The notes beneath the pieces are model-generated. The model saw nothing but the letters and a program-made list of their open reading frames with translations, did not search any database and had not been told where the DNA came from. DNA of 64,000 bases, taken from the NCBI RefSeq assembly GCF_018531125.1, contig NZ_JAHDSY010000004.1; one strand, 5' to 3'. The stretch comes from Canibacter zhuwentaonis (lineage in GTDB: Bacteria; Actinomycetota; Actinomycetes; Actinomycetales; Microbacteriaceae). Below, one piece after another: positions 43,205 through 52,453 of the stretch (the stretch's first letter is position 1; each line of letters starts with the position of its first letter). The position numbers and the translations under genes were made by a program.

Positions 43205-44606
43205 AAGGGTTTCCGATGCGCGTTTAGTGGCATACGATGTGCTGCGCGATGTGGCAGATCGCGATGCTTACGCTAACCTCTCGTTGCCTGCAAAAATAGA
43301 AAAGACGCGACTCAGCACCCGCGATGCCGCTTTTGTAACAGAGTTGGTTTCTGGCACCCTGCGGATGCAGGGCTACTACGACGCGGTGATTTCAATCGCG
43401 GCACAGCGTGATAGCGCGCAAATAGATCCGCGCACCCTGCGAGTGCTGCGCCTTGGCGCACACCAGCTGCTGGCGACTAGAGTTGCCGCGCACGCAGCGA
43501 TTAACGAGTCTGTTGAGCTACAACGACTGGTGTCAAACGCAAAAGCAACGGGTTTTGTTAACGGAGTTTTGCGCACCATCGAGCGCACCGACGGCGCGCG
43601 CTGGCAGGAGCTTGTGCGCGAGGCGCAGGGCACTGTTGATGAGCAACTTGCGGCGGCATATTCGCATCCCGAGTGGGTTGTACGGCAACTGCGCGACGCG
43701 CTAAACGTCGATGGGCGCGGCACAGAGCTTATCGCGATGCTCGAGGCTAATAACGAGTCGCCGCAGGTTAATCTCGCGCTGCTGCCAGACGGCGAACGCT
43801 CAGCAGAGCAGCTGTGCGAGCTGGCGCAGCAAGAGCTGGGCGAAGAGCACATAATATTCACCGGCACCAGCCCGCACGGCGCAGTTTTACGGCGGATCAG
43901 TCCGCTCGCTGCTATATCGCGCCTGCGCGAGCGGGGCATAATAGCTTGTGTCCAAGATCAGGGCTCACAGCTGGCAGCGCTGGCGCTGGTGGCGGCTAAG
44001 CCGGTTAGCACGGGCGAGAAGTGGCTTGATTTGTGCGCCGGCCCCGGCGGCAAAACCGCGCTGCTTGCCGCGCACGCTAAAATTGCTGGTGCGCACGTGA
44101 GAGCGACAGAAGTTACCCCGCACCGCGCAGCGCTAGTGCGCCGCGCAACACAGGATTTTGGCGACACGGTCGATGTTGTGTGCGCCGACGGCAGATCCGA
44201 GCGGGCATATGCCGGGCAAAAATACGACAGGATTTTAATTGACGCGCCGTGCTCCGGGCTGGGCGCGCTGCGCCGCCGTCCAGAAGCGCGCTGGCGCAAA
44301 CAGCCCAGCGATATTCCCGCGCTTACAAAACTGCAGGAGCAACTAATCACCGCCGCCGTGCCGCAGCTGAACTCTGGCGGGGTGCTCGCGTATGTAACCT
44401 GTTCGCCGCACCTGGCGGAAACTAAAGCGGTTGTAAAACGGATTCTGCGGCAAAATACGCAGCTGCGCCAGCTACCAACGGGTAAAATCTTAGCGGATAT
44501 TTCACCCGTTTTACAGCATGACCGGGAGCAGCCAGTAACCCAGCTGTGGCCGCACCGCGATGGCACTGACGCGATGTTTATTGTGCTTTTTGAGCTGGCG
44601 CAGTAA
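43197..44606 (+). CDS. rsmB: 16S rRNA m5C967 methyltransferase RsmB
   Basis: SAM-dependent cytosine-C5 methyltransferase. The N-terminal NusB-like domain is followed by the catalytic domain with CVQDQGSQLAALAL, the SAM motif WLDLCAGPGGKTALLAAHA, ILIDAPCSGLGALRRRPEARWR (first cysteine) and VLAYVTCSPHLAETKAVV (catalytic Cys). The length is 469 aa. ATG 43197 overlaps the fmt stop; TTG 43188 is in frame but less likely. Confidence 0.94.
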   Translation: MAKRVSDARLVAYDVLRDVADRDAYANLSLPAKIEKTRLSTRDAAFVTELVSGTLRMQGYYDAVISIAAQRDSAQIDPRTLRVLRLGAHQLLATRVAAHAAINESVELQRLVSNAKATGFVNGVLRTIERTDGARWQELVREAQGTVDEQLAAAYSHPEWVVRQLRDALNVDGRGTELIAMLEANNESPQVNLALLPDGERSAEQLCELAQQELGEEHIIFTGTSPHGAVLRRISPLAAISRLRERGIIACVQDQGSQLAALALVAAKPVSTGEKWLDLCAGPGGKTALLAAHAKIAGAHVRATEVTPHRAALVRRATQDFGDTVDVVCADGRSERAYAGQKYDRILIDAPCSGLGALRRRPEARWRKQPSDIPALTKLQEQLITAAVPQLNSGGVLAYVTCSPHLAETKAVVKRILRQNTQLRQLPTGKILADISPVLQHDREQPVTQLWPHRDGTDAMFIVLFELAQ

Positions 44607-44781
44607 TTTTCGGATAGTTGCTGTAAATTTTTATAGGAGCTAGGAACTTCGTTACCAATTCCAAGCAGTGGCTTTAAACCATTCCAAGTAAACGGCGAAA
44701 AATAGCCAAATTAATTTTCCTGTATTTTTTATTAAGCCTGTGCTTTTTGGCAGTTCTGTGCTTTTTATCAAGGAGATATAA

Positions 44782-45187
44782 ATGAATCGCAAAAAACATT
44801 GACTTATTACTCAGGATAGCTCTTTTAATTGGTGCGGCAGCGCTCTGTGTGCTGGTCGTGCTACAGTTTACGCACCAGCTCGTTAATGCTGAATTAGTGT
44901 ACGTTCTGGCTGTAGTGCTGCTTGTGGGTATAGCAGCTAGAATCTGGGTTATGAGGTTCATGAGGTTCAAGCTCGATCAGGATGAATCCAAAGATTACGC
45001 GGATAAGAAGCCGCGGATAGCGGTGGCATGGAGTTTTCTTTTAGCGGGTGCTGTGCAGAGCCTGATTACTATAGGGTTCTTCATCGCGAATTATTTGACG
45101 AATAACATTAGTTTTCTCCGAGCCATGTATCTTGCGGGTGTAGTGTCACTAGTGTCAACCGTTGTATTTTTTTGTGCTGGCGCATGA
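44782..45187 (+). CDS. Small four-helix membrane protein, frameshifted near its start
   Basis: AAGGAG 6 bp before ATG 44782 is an excellent initiation site, but the frame ends after six codons (MNRKKH). If the A6 run at 44791-44796 had five A, the frame would read MNRKNIDLLLRIALLIGAA and run on, without another stop, through the frame that is open to 45187. The product would be about 134 residues with four transmembrane helices, a charged middle loop (FKLDQDESKDYADKKPR) and no recognised domain. The restored N-terminus completes a missing first helix, which makes the one-base shift convincing. GTG 44849 could start a three-helix form. Function is unknown. Confidence 0.6.
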
Positions 45188-45350
45188 TTTAAATACCAGG
45201 CAAAACGCGCAGCTTAAACCTTAGCAGATAGCTGTTAGCTTCAGTTCCTGTGAGAGGAAATCACCGGAGCTAGGATTTGTGCGGCTACTGTGAAATAAAG
45301 CTAGTAAAATTATTGCGGTAAACATTTTGTGTGCAGTGTGAAAGGCGGCT

Positions 45351-47357
45351 GTGGTGAGTGGTGGCGAGCTGAATCTCTATGAGATTTCTATTGAGAAGCT
45401 GATCCGCGCTTATAGCTCAGGTGATTTGAGCGCGGTTGCTGTGACCGCAGCATACCTTAACCGGGTTGCTAAGTTTGACCGTGCGGGCGCGTGCCTGAAC
45501 TCGATTATCGTGCTAAACCCCGATGTTTTTGATGCAGCGGCAGAATCTGACCGCCGCTACCAAAACGGCACGGCGCGCGAGCTTGAGGGTGTGCCATTCA
45601 CGGTTAAAGACTCGTACATGGTTGAGGGGCTTACAGTTGCCGCCGGGTCGCCAGCTTTTGCCGGGCTTATGGCAAAGTGGGATGCTTTCACTGTGGCGCA
45701 GCTGAAAGCGGCGGGTGCGATTCTAGTAGGCAAAACAAATATGCCGCCAATGGCGGATGGGGGAATGCAGCGCGGCGTATACGGGCGGGCTGAAAATCCC
45801 TACAACTCAGACTATTTGGCCGCGGCATACGCCTCCGGCTCGTCTAACGGCTCTGCCGTTGCAACGGCGGCAAACTTTGCCGTTTTTGGGATGGGCGAAG
45901 AGACCGTGTCATCGGGTCGCAGCCCGGCGTCAAATAACGCTGTTTGCGCGTACACGCCATCCTGGGGCGTAATCTCGATCAGAGGCAACTGGCCGCTGTT
46001 TCCGGCGCGCGATGTGGTTGTGCCACACACCCGTTCAATGCCAGATATGCTGCGCGTGCTAAACGTTTTAGTGGTCTCTGATAAGCAAACCCGCGGTGAT
46101 TTCTGGCGTCACCAGGAGGTTCTGCAGCTGCCGCAGCCCGAGCGGGTACGCCCGCGCGACTACACAGAGCTGGGGCGCGATAATCCGCTTGCCGGAAAAA
46201 CTTTTGCGGTGCCAAAAATGTACCTGGGAGAAGATAGTAACTTCCCAATACGGGTGCGCCCGAGTGTGCTGGAGCTGTGGCGGAAAACAGCGGATAAACT
46301 CACCTCTTTAGGGGCGAAGCTTGTCGTAACTGATTTTCCTCTGATTGAAAAATACGAGGGTGATAAGCCGGGCAGCGAGAGCGTTGCGGATCTAAATATG
46401 CTGCCCGAGGGGTGGATGGGCATCGAGTTTAACCATTTCTTAGCCTACGGGTGGCACGATTTTCTGCTGGCAAACGGCGACCCTAACTGCCCGGAGCTGA
46501 AAAATGTTGACCCCGACACAATTTTTCCGCTCTGGCATGGCACCCTGCCTGATCGCTACGAAGAGGTTGTTGACTACGCTAACAGGTATCGCAATGTTGT
46601 GAAGTATGCGCGAGAGGGGCTGAGCAATCCGTGCGAGCACCCTGATTTTGAGGCGGGGCTGCGGGCGCTGGTCAGGTTGCGTAAAGAACTGTTTGAAGAC
46701 TGGCTCGATGCTAACGGCTATGCGGGAGCTGTTTTCCCGGCAATCGCCGATATCGGTCGCGAAGAGGCAGAGCGTGAGATGGCGGCAAACGATCACGCCT
46801 GGCAAAACGGCGTGTTTTACGCTAACGGCAACTACGCTATTCGCCACCTGGGCATACCGACGGTTACTGTGAGCATGGGCGTGTGCGCTGATATTGGGGT
46901 GCCCGCCGGGGTGACTTTTGCCGGGCGCGCCTATGACGATAACGCGCTGTTGGCTTACGCAACCCAGCTCGAGAGCGCCTCTGCTGAGCGGGCGCTTCCT
47001 GCGCTGGCACCGCCTAGCGAAACTGACTCTGTGCGGCTGGTTTCGCGACCTGGAGGCGGTGCTGCCGGTGGTGTTTGTGATGCTGAGATAGTTGCTAGCA
47101 GGGTTGAAGCTGTTAGTGAGGGGCAGTTGCGGGTGATGATTGAGGGTGCGCTTGCGGCAGATATTGCGGCGGATGTGCGAGTCTGGGTTGCCGGTGCTGC
47201 GGCTGAAGTATCGGGCACAGAGAGCGAATTTACTGCCGAGGTAACAGTGCAGCAACCAGACTACGGCAGAAACCCTGATCCGCGCAAGCTCTTGGGTGTT
47301 GTTTTGGTCGCGGGTGAAACTGGCACGACTGGTAAACTGCTCGAGCTTGCTTATTAG
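45351..47357 (+). CDS. Amidase-signature family hydrolase
   Basis: A 668-residue cytoplasmic enzyme. The amidase core (about residues 10-560) has the general-base lysine in VPFTVKDSYM (K86), GKTNMPPMADGG, the serine-rich YASGSSNGSAV (162-170) and the nucleophile region GEETVSSGRSPAS, in which Ser188 aligns with the catalytic serine of GTDTGGSIRxPA. The C-terminal 110 residues form an Ala/Val/Glu-rich region with no recognised fold, so the protein is longer than GatA (about 490 aa). No gatC or gatB is nearby, so a role in tRNA-dependent amidation is unlikely. The substrate is unknown. AAAGGCGG precedes GTG 45351. Confidence 0.85.
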   Translation: MVSGGELNLYEISIEKLIRAYSSGDLSAVAVTAAYLNRVAKFDRAGACLNSIIVLNPDVFDAAAESDRRYQNGTARELEGVPFTVKDSYMVEGLTVAAGSPAFAGLMAKWDAFTVAQLKAAGAILVGKTNMPPMADGGMQRGVYGRAENPYNSDYLAAAYASGSSNGSAVATAANFAVFGMGEETVSSGRSPASNNAVCAYTPSWGVISIRGNWPLFPARDVVVPHTRSMPDMLRVLNVLVVSDKQTRGDFWRHQEVLQLPQPERVRPRDYTELGRDNPLAGKTFAVPKMYLGEDSNFPIRVRPSVLELWRKTADKLTSLGAKLVVTDFPLIEKYEGDKPGSESVADLNMLPEGWMGIEFNHFLAYGWHDFLLANGDPNCPELKNVDPDTIFPLWHGTLPDRYEEVVDYANRYRNVVKYAREGLSNPCEHPDFEAGLRALVRLRKELFEDWLDANGYAGAVFPAIADIGREEAEREMAANDHAWQNGVFYANGNYAIRHLGIPTVTVSMGVCADIGVPAGVTFAGRAYDDNALLAYATQLESASAERALPALAPPSETDSVRLVSRPGGGAAGGVCDAEIVASRVEAVSEGQLRVMIEGALAADIAADVRVWVAGAAAEVSGTESEFTAEVTVQQPDYGRNPDPRKLLGVVLVAGETGTTGKLLELAY

Positions 47358-47647
47358 CGCTATTAGGCTTTTGCGGTCTTAACCTGTGCTGCTGGGTTAA
47401 AATACTCCTTTATTTTTGTTTATTTGGTGCGGGCAATTTGCTGTGCCCGTGTTTGTTAGAGCAGAAAATTGAGGTTTTTATTACAACAAGTTTATAACGT
47501 TTTGTGCGGGGGGGGGGGGGGCTTAGCTGATATTCTATCGATAGCGTGAATATTAATTCGTGCGTAGTGGGTTTTGGCACTGCGTTAAGACACACTGCGG
47601 TAATTATTTCCGGCGTTAACAAGCGAGTATGAAGAGGTGTTAAAAAC
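47358..47647. promoter_or_regulatory. Upstream region of the ABC exporter operon
   Basis: This 290-bp gap after the amidase gene contains no open frame of note. It carries a 14-base G run (listed separately) followed by an A+T-rich stretch TGATATTCTATCGATAG and, 110 bp further, the ribosome-binding site GAGG before ATG 47648. No promoter with good spacing across the G run can be fixed by eye. Confidence 0.4.
47508..47521 (+). repeat. Homopolymer of 14 G upstream of the ABC exporter operon
   Basis: Fourteen consecutive G, flanked by TTTGTGC and CTTAGCTG, lie 126 bp before the ABC ATPase gene. Tracts of this length are unstable by slippage in many bacteria and can alter promoter spacing or leader sequence. 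Confidence 0.9.
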
Positions 47648-48331
47648 ATGAGTGTTCTAAAACTTAGAGACGTGCATAAAACATACGAGAGTGCAAACGT
47701 GTATGCTTTGCGCGGTGTGAGTTTAACCGTTGCGGTCGGTGAGTTTGTGGCTATAGTTGGACAGTCTGGTTCTGGTAAATCCACTCTGCTACAGTGCGCG
47801 GCGGGTCTTGATAATGTCAACAAAGGAAGCGTGGCTATCGGTGGTAAAACAATAACCGGTTTAAGTGATAACGAACTGACACGGGTGAGGCGAGATCATG
47901 TTGGTTTTGTTTTCCAGTCATATAACCTGTTTCCCGCTAAGACGGTTAAAGAAAACATCCTTTACCCGTTAAAGCTACAGCGCAAGAAGCTGGATTCAGA
48001 ATTTTTTAACAGCATTGTAAAACAGCTTGGGATATCTGAATTATTGGATCGATATCCAAGCCTGATATCGGGAGGGCAACAGCAGCGAGTTGCTGTTGCA
48101 AGATCTTTAATATCAAGTCCTTCAATTATTTTTGCAGATGAGCCAACCGGTGCTCTGGACTCTGCTTCGAGCCGAGATTTGTTGGTTTTGTTGCGTAAAT
48201 CAGTGAACGATTTTGGTCAGTCTGTGCTGGTTGTTACACATGATACGGAAGTGGCTGAATATGCTGATCGTGTTATTCACATGGTAGACGGTCAGATATC
48301 TAAAATAGTCAACAACACTTCGAGAAGCTAA
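47648..48331 (+). CDS. ABC transporter ATP-binding protein, MacB/LolD type
   Basis: Nucleotide-binding subunit of an FtsX/MacB-type ABC system. Motifs: Walker A VGQSGSGKSTLL, Q-loop FVFQSYNLFP, signature LISGGQQQRVAVARSL, Walker B IIFADEPTGALD and H-loop VVTHDTEVA. The length is 227 aa. Together with the 808-aa permease 9 bp downstream it forms an exporter or a mechanotransmission pair; such systems handle antimicrobial peptides, lipids or cell-wall hydrolase control. The substrate cannot be deduced. Codon use is richer in A and T than the core genes. Confidence 0.93.
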   Translation: MSVLKLRDVHKTYESANVYALRGVSLTVAVGEFVAIVGQSGSGKSTLLQCAAGLDNVNKGSVAIGGKTITGLSDNELTRVRRDHVGFVFQSYNLFPAKTVKENILYPLKLQRKKLDSEFFNSIVKQLGISELLDRYPSLISGGQQQRVAVARSLISSPSIIFADEPTGALDSASSRDLLVLLRKSVNDFGQSVLVVTHDTEVAEYADRVIHMVDGQISKIVNNTSRS

Positions 48332-48340
48332 GAGAATATA

Positions 48341-50767
48341 ATGAGAAAACGTATTTTTCGAAGCAACACTCAGATTATAGCTGCTGTTGCGCTGGGAGTG
48401 TTTTTTGTATCATCAGTTTTGATTATGATTGATTCACTGTATGCGACAGTGCAACAAAAAATATCAGACACTTTTCAAGATTATAGTAGTGTAGTTATTG
48501 TTGACCCAAGGTACGAGGGTGATAATGACCGAGCATTGTACGATCATCTTGTAAATTCTAATCTGGCAACAAAAATTAATCCTGGAAGGGACACTATAGT
48601 AAGACTTGAACGGGGAGGTTTGAGTGATGTGGTGTCGCTAAGGACAGCTGATTGGCTGTCAGGGCACATTCTAGTGGAGGGTAAATTTCCAGAGCGGTCT
48701 GGCGAAATAGCGATTGCTGAAAGTACTGCGATAAAGTTCAATCTTAAATTGGGTGCGGATATTAGCTTCAAAGCTGATCTTTCGAGCTCAGAAACTAAGT
48801 CTGCCACGCTAGTTGGTATCATTGCGGATAAGGAGAAAGGTTTTATACCTAAACCAGAGCCTGTTTTTTACGGTACTCTAGCGACTGTAAATTTACTGAG
48901 AGAGAATAGACCGGATGTATATCAGTATATTCTATTAAAAGCTAGTAATCCAGCTGAGGTTGTTGATTTAATCGCCCAAAAGCACGGTGACTCCCCGGAG
49001 TTTAAAGTAGTTTCGATAGGTGATTTTGTGTTGGCTAAAGCTTTGGAGACAGTTCCTGGGAAGCAATACATTCCGTTTATAATAGCTGGTGTTTTAGCCT
49101 CATCGTTTATTATTCTTGTGTTGGTTATAGGCTCAGCTTTTTCTGTGTATGTTGAAAGAGACAGCAGGAACTACGCCCTAGAGCGATGCCTGGGCGTAAC
49201 AAGAACGCAGCTGTTTGGAAAGATTATTTCCAAAGCGGTGACTATTGGGCTTTGCGGTGCTTTGCCGAGCGCTGTAGGAGCAATTTTAATATGGTTCTCA
49301 GCCGCGCTCTTAACCAGACACTTTTCTTTTGATTTTTCAGTAATAAAAATTTTGCTCGTCGTGCTATTTGGCGTGGTGGTTACTGTATTCGCCGCTGTTA
49401 AACCAGCGTATAAAATTTTTAAGATTCCACCTGTGAGCGCAATTAGAGTGTCTGAATATAATTCTGATGTTCAAGCGCTCAGTTTTGCGCGCGGCTTGAT
49501 GCTTACTGGTGCAATAGCTCTGACTGTTGTAGCCTGCATCGGATTAGCCTATTTGGGTGGTTTCTTCTTGGTTGTTGCAGTCGCCGTTGTTTTGCTGGTG
49601 TTGCTAATAGCTGCGATGCCTCGCATTCTGCGGTTTATCACTAATGTTGCGATCAAGTTGTGTGTTGCTGGTCAAAACCCTGATTTCAGAGATCCGCTGG
49701 AGCAGATCCGCTTTGCTCCGCGCAAAGCCGCATCCATAGCAGCTCTGGCTTTTGTAATAGGGGCTTTTATTACAAGCATTGCGGCTGGTGCCGAGTTTCT
49801 TGAAAACTCCCTGAAAAATGATCAGGCAAGCAGACTCGGAGCGGATCTGGTTGTTAGGCATGATGCTCAGAGCGGCGATATTGACGAACTGCACTCTTTA
49901 ATTTCCGGCAGTGAAGTTGTTGAGAATGTTGCAAAGGTTAAAGTGTACAAAGCTAATCTGCTGGGGGATTCAGTTTCGGCAGTGAGGGTGGATGAAGACT
50001 TGTTAAGTGTTGTGGGCGGCAGTGAGCATCTGGCGGGTATTAAAACAGATTCGTTTATTGCTGGAACCATTTGTAATGGAACGGGTTTGTCAAACGGGGA
50101 TGAAACAACCGTGCAAATAGGAGGTGCTAGTTTTCCGCTAAGAGCGCAATTACTGGATTCCGCTGCTGAGTTTATGTACTTTTCGAAAGACTTGCCTATT
50201 CCTGGCAACACGCCTGCTGTTGTGGAGCTATGGGCTAAATTAAAGCCGGGCTATTCTGCGAGCGAGGCGCACTCAAAAATTGCCGCTGCCGCCAGCGGCA
50301 AGAATGTCTCAATTCGAGGTAATTTGATAATTGGAGAACAGCTTGAAGGCTACCTTAGCGCCCTGAAAGTATCATCCTGGGCGTTGCTGGGTGTGGGAAT
50401 ATTTATTGCGTTAGCGGGTATCTCCAACACACTACGCCTATCAGTGATAGCCCGCAAGCGCGAGTTTGGATTGCAGCGTGCCCTGGGTCTTACCCGGCAA
50501 AAAGTGGTTTATCGGGTCTTGTTTGAGGCTTTGGTGTCAGTGCTTAGCGGCTTGGTAGCGGGTGTTTTAACAGGAGTGTTTATCGGCAATGTCTTTATGT
50601 TCTCACTTGCTCAGTCTACAAGCTCACTGTCGTTCAGCAGTGGTTTGCCGTTATTGTTTGTTGCGACAACCATCGGCGCAGGTGCGCTGTTAACGCTTCT
50701 CATCGCTGCAACCAGCGCACGTGAGGCTTCGCGGGTATCGCCGGTTGAGGCTTTGCGCACCGTGTAG
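48341..50767 (+). CDS. FtsX-family ABC transporter permease
   Basis: An 808-residue membrane protein with two FtsX modules. An N-terminal helix (IIAAVALGVFFVSSVLIM) and a large extracytoplasmic domain (about residues 40-235) precede three helices (FIIAGVLASSFIILVLVIGSA onwards). A central pair of helices, a second extracytoplasmic domain (about 475-660) and three final helices follow (WALLGVGIFIALAGISNTL onwards), giving about ten in all. Each module ends with the family pattern PVSAIRV or PVEALRTV. This layout is that of bacitracin/lantibiotic-type and other large FtsX permeases. It is translationally linked to the ATPase gene and controlled from the same G-tract-bearing upstream region. Confidence 0.9.
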   Translation: MRKRIFRSNTQIIAAVALGVFFVSSVLIMIDSLYATVQQKISDTFQDYSSVVIVDPRYEGDNDRALYDHLVNSNLATKINPGRDTIVRLERGGLSDVVSLRTADWLSGHILVEGKFPERSGEIAIAESTAIKFNLKLGADISFKADLSSSETKSATLVGIIADKEKGFIPKPEPVFYGTLATVNLLRENRPDVYQYILLKASNPAEVVDLIAQKHGDSPEFKVVSIGDFVLAKALETVPGKQYIPFIIAGVLASSFIILVLVIGSAFSVYVERDSRNYALERCLGVTRTQLFGKIISKAVTIGLCGALPSAVGAILIWFSAALLTRHFSFDFSVIKILLVVLFGVVVTVFAAVKPAYKIFKIPPVSAIRVSEYNSDVQALSFARGLMLTGAIALTVVACIGLAYLGGFFLVVAVAVVLLVLLIAAMPRILRFITNVAIKLCVAGQNPDFRDPLEQIRFAPRKAASIAALAFVIGAFITSIAAGAEFLENSLKNDQASRLGADLVVRHDAQSGDIDELHSLISGSEVVENVAKVKVYKANLLGDSVSAVRVDEDLLSVVGGSEHLAGIKTDSFIAGTICNGTGLSNGDETTVQIGGASFPLRAQLLDSAAEFMYFSKDLPIPGNTPAVVELWAKLKPGYSASEAHSKIAAAASGKNVSIRGNLIIGEQLEGYLSALKVSSWALLGVGIFIALAGISNTLRLSVIARKREFGLQRALGLTRQKVVYRVLFEALVSVLSGLVAGVLTGVFIGNVFMFSLAQSTSSLSFSSGLPLLFVATTIGAGALLTLLIAATSAREASRVSPVEALRTV

Positions 50768-50903
50768 CGGCGTGGGTAAGGCTTAAATGTGACATTTGTG
50801 CTCGGTGTAATTGAAGCGGACACTGGGGCGCTGCTGATTGGTTAATTTCAGCTCTCTTGGGTAAAATGTATCTGTGATTGTGAGCTCAGGCAGGGTTCAC
50901 TTT

Positions 50904-50975
50904 TCCGCCTTAGTGTAATGGCAGCACGGCAGCCTTTGGAGCTGTTAGGTCTAGGTTCGAATCCTAGGGGCGGAG
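50904..50975 (+). tRNA. tRNA-Gln (anticodon TTG)
   Basis: A full cloverleaf is visible in 72 nt. Acceptor arms TCCGCCT/GGGCGGA, anticodon stem with loop CTTTGGA giving anticodon TTG, T-arm CTAGG-TTCGAAT-CCTAG and discriminator base G. CCA is not encoded. Confidence 0.95.
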
Positions 50976-51021
50976 CGCTCGCAAAATCGTGCGTTCGTTA
51001 TCCTGAGCAGAAAGATTTTAG

Positions 51022-52452
51022 ATGCAAAACGCTAACCGTTTAGCAGTCGTGATACTTGCCGCAGGTCAGGGTACGCGCATGAAATCAAAAACACCCAAGG
51101 TGCTGCACAAAGTTGCAGGACGCTCGCTTATTGCGCACGTGCTGGCAACGGCCTCACAGCTTGATCCGTCACATATTGTTGTGGTTGTGCGGCATCAAAA
51201 AGAGCTTGCCGCAGCTGCTGTAAACGAGTTTCTGCCGTCGGCAATTGTGTGTGAGCAGGATGACATCCCCGGCACGGGGCGTGCTGTTGAGCAGGCAATT
51301 GCTGCTCTGCCCGCTGATTTCAACGGCGATATCGTAGTTCTTTCGGGGGATGTGCCGCTTATCAACGAGGCAACCCTGCGGGGTGTTATCGCAGCCCATC
51401 GTGATGGCTCACACCAGATGACTATCCTGGCGGCAGATGTTGCGAACCCGCAGGGTCTTGGCAGAATCCTGTACGACAACGCGGGGCGCGTCAGCGGCAT
51501 CGTAGAAGAAAAAGACGCAACCGAAACAGAGCGCCAAATAACTGAAATTAACGGCGGAATCTACGTTTTTGAGCGCCGCGCACTAACGGAGGCGCTTGCG
51601 CAGATAGACACCGACAACGTGCAAAAAGAAAAGTACCTAACAGACGCTGCCGCAAAAATTATTGCCACCGGCGGTAGCGTGGCGGCCCACACCGTCGACG
51701 ATGTGTGGCTGATCGCCGGCGTTAATGATCGCGCGCAGCTTGCGGCCGTTGGCTCTGAGCTGAATCGCCGCCTGGTGCTAAAACACCAGCTGGCAGGGGT
51801 CACGATTGTTGATCCGCGGAGCACATATATTGACGTAACAGTTGAAATTGAGGCGGATGTAACGCTCCTGCCGGGAGTGCTGCTGCAGGGAGCAACCCGG
51901 GTTGCAACGGGGGCAACAGTTGGTCCGGCAACAACCCTGAAAGACACCTCTGTTGCTACCGGGGCCGTTATTGTGCGCAGCGAAGTGCACGGAGCCAAGA
52001 TTGCTGCGGGTGTTACTGTCGGTCCGTTTGCGTATATCCGCCCGGGCACAACGCTCGGTGAAAGGTCAAAAGTAGGGGCTTTTGTGGAGGTGAAAGCGTC
52101 GCAGCTTGGTGCCGGCGGTAAAGTGCCGCACCTCAGTTATGTTGGTGATGCCACAATCGGCGAGGGCGCAAACCTGGGCGCGGGCACAATAGTTGCCAAC
52201 TACGACGGTGTTAAAAAGCATCGCACAACCGTTGGGCGTGAAGTTCGCGTGGGCGCTAAATCAGTGCTCGTCGCCCCGGTGACAGTTGGCGACGGAGCGT
52301 ACAGCGCGGCGGGAGCCGTGATCCGCAAAGAAGTGCCGCCGGGCGCTCTCGCGGTGAGCGTCGCAAGCCAGCGCAACATCCCAGACTGGGTGCTTGAAAA
52401 CAGGCCAAATACCGATTCTGCCCGTGCCGTAACCGACAAGAAAGAGCTGTGA
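51022..52452 (+). CDS. glmU: Bifunctional GlcNAc-1-P uridyltransferase / GlcN-1-P acetyltransferase GlmU
   Basis: Makes UDP-GlcNAc, the entry substrate for peptidoglycan and thus for the MurG step. The N-terminal pyrophosphorylase domain has VILAAGQGTRMKSKTPKVLHKVAG, EQDDIPGTGRAVEQA and VEEKDATETERQITEINGGIY. The C-terminal left-handed beta-helix has hexapeptide repeats (VGAFVEVKASQLGAGGKVPHL, IGEGANLGAGTIVANYDG). The length is 476 aa. prs follows after 1 bp, a conserved pairing. Confidence 0.97.
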   Translation: MQNANRLAVVILAAGQGTRMKSKTPKVLHKVAGRSLIAHVLATASQLDPSHIVVVVRHQKELAAAAVNEFLPSAIVCEQDDIPGTGRAVEQAIAALPADFNGDIVVLSGDVPLINEATLRGVIAAHRDGSHQMTILAADVANPQGLGRILYDNAGRVSGIVEEKDATETERQITEINGGIYVFERRALTEALAQIDTDNVQKEKYLTDAAAKIIATGGSVAAHTVDDVWLIAGVNDRAQLAAVGSELNRRLVLKHQLAGVTIVDPRSTYIDVTVEIEADVTLLPGVLLQGATRVATGATVGPATTLKDTSVATGAVIVRSEVHGAKIAAGVTVGPFAYIRPGTTLGERSKVGAFVEVKASQLGAGGKVPHLSYVGDATIGEGANLGAGTIVANYDGVKKHRTTVGREVRVGAKSVLVAPVTVGDGAYSAAGAVIRKEVPPGALAVSVASQRNIPDWVLENRPNTDSARAVTDKKEL

Positions 52453-52453
52453 T

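Noticed and set aside
44782..44802. Six-codon ORF as a regulatory leader peptide
   Set aside because: One-base restoration of frame gives a complete first transmembrane helix joined to the downstream frame, which explains it better.
45351..47357. Assignment of the amidase as GatA
   Set aside because: It is about 180 residues too long, has changed residues around the serine motifs, and no gatB or gatC adjoins it.
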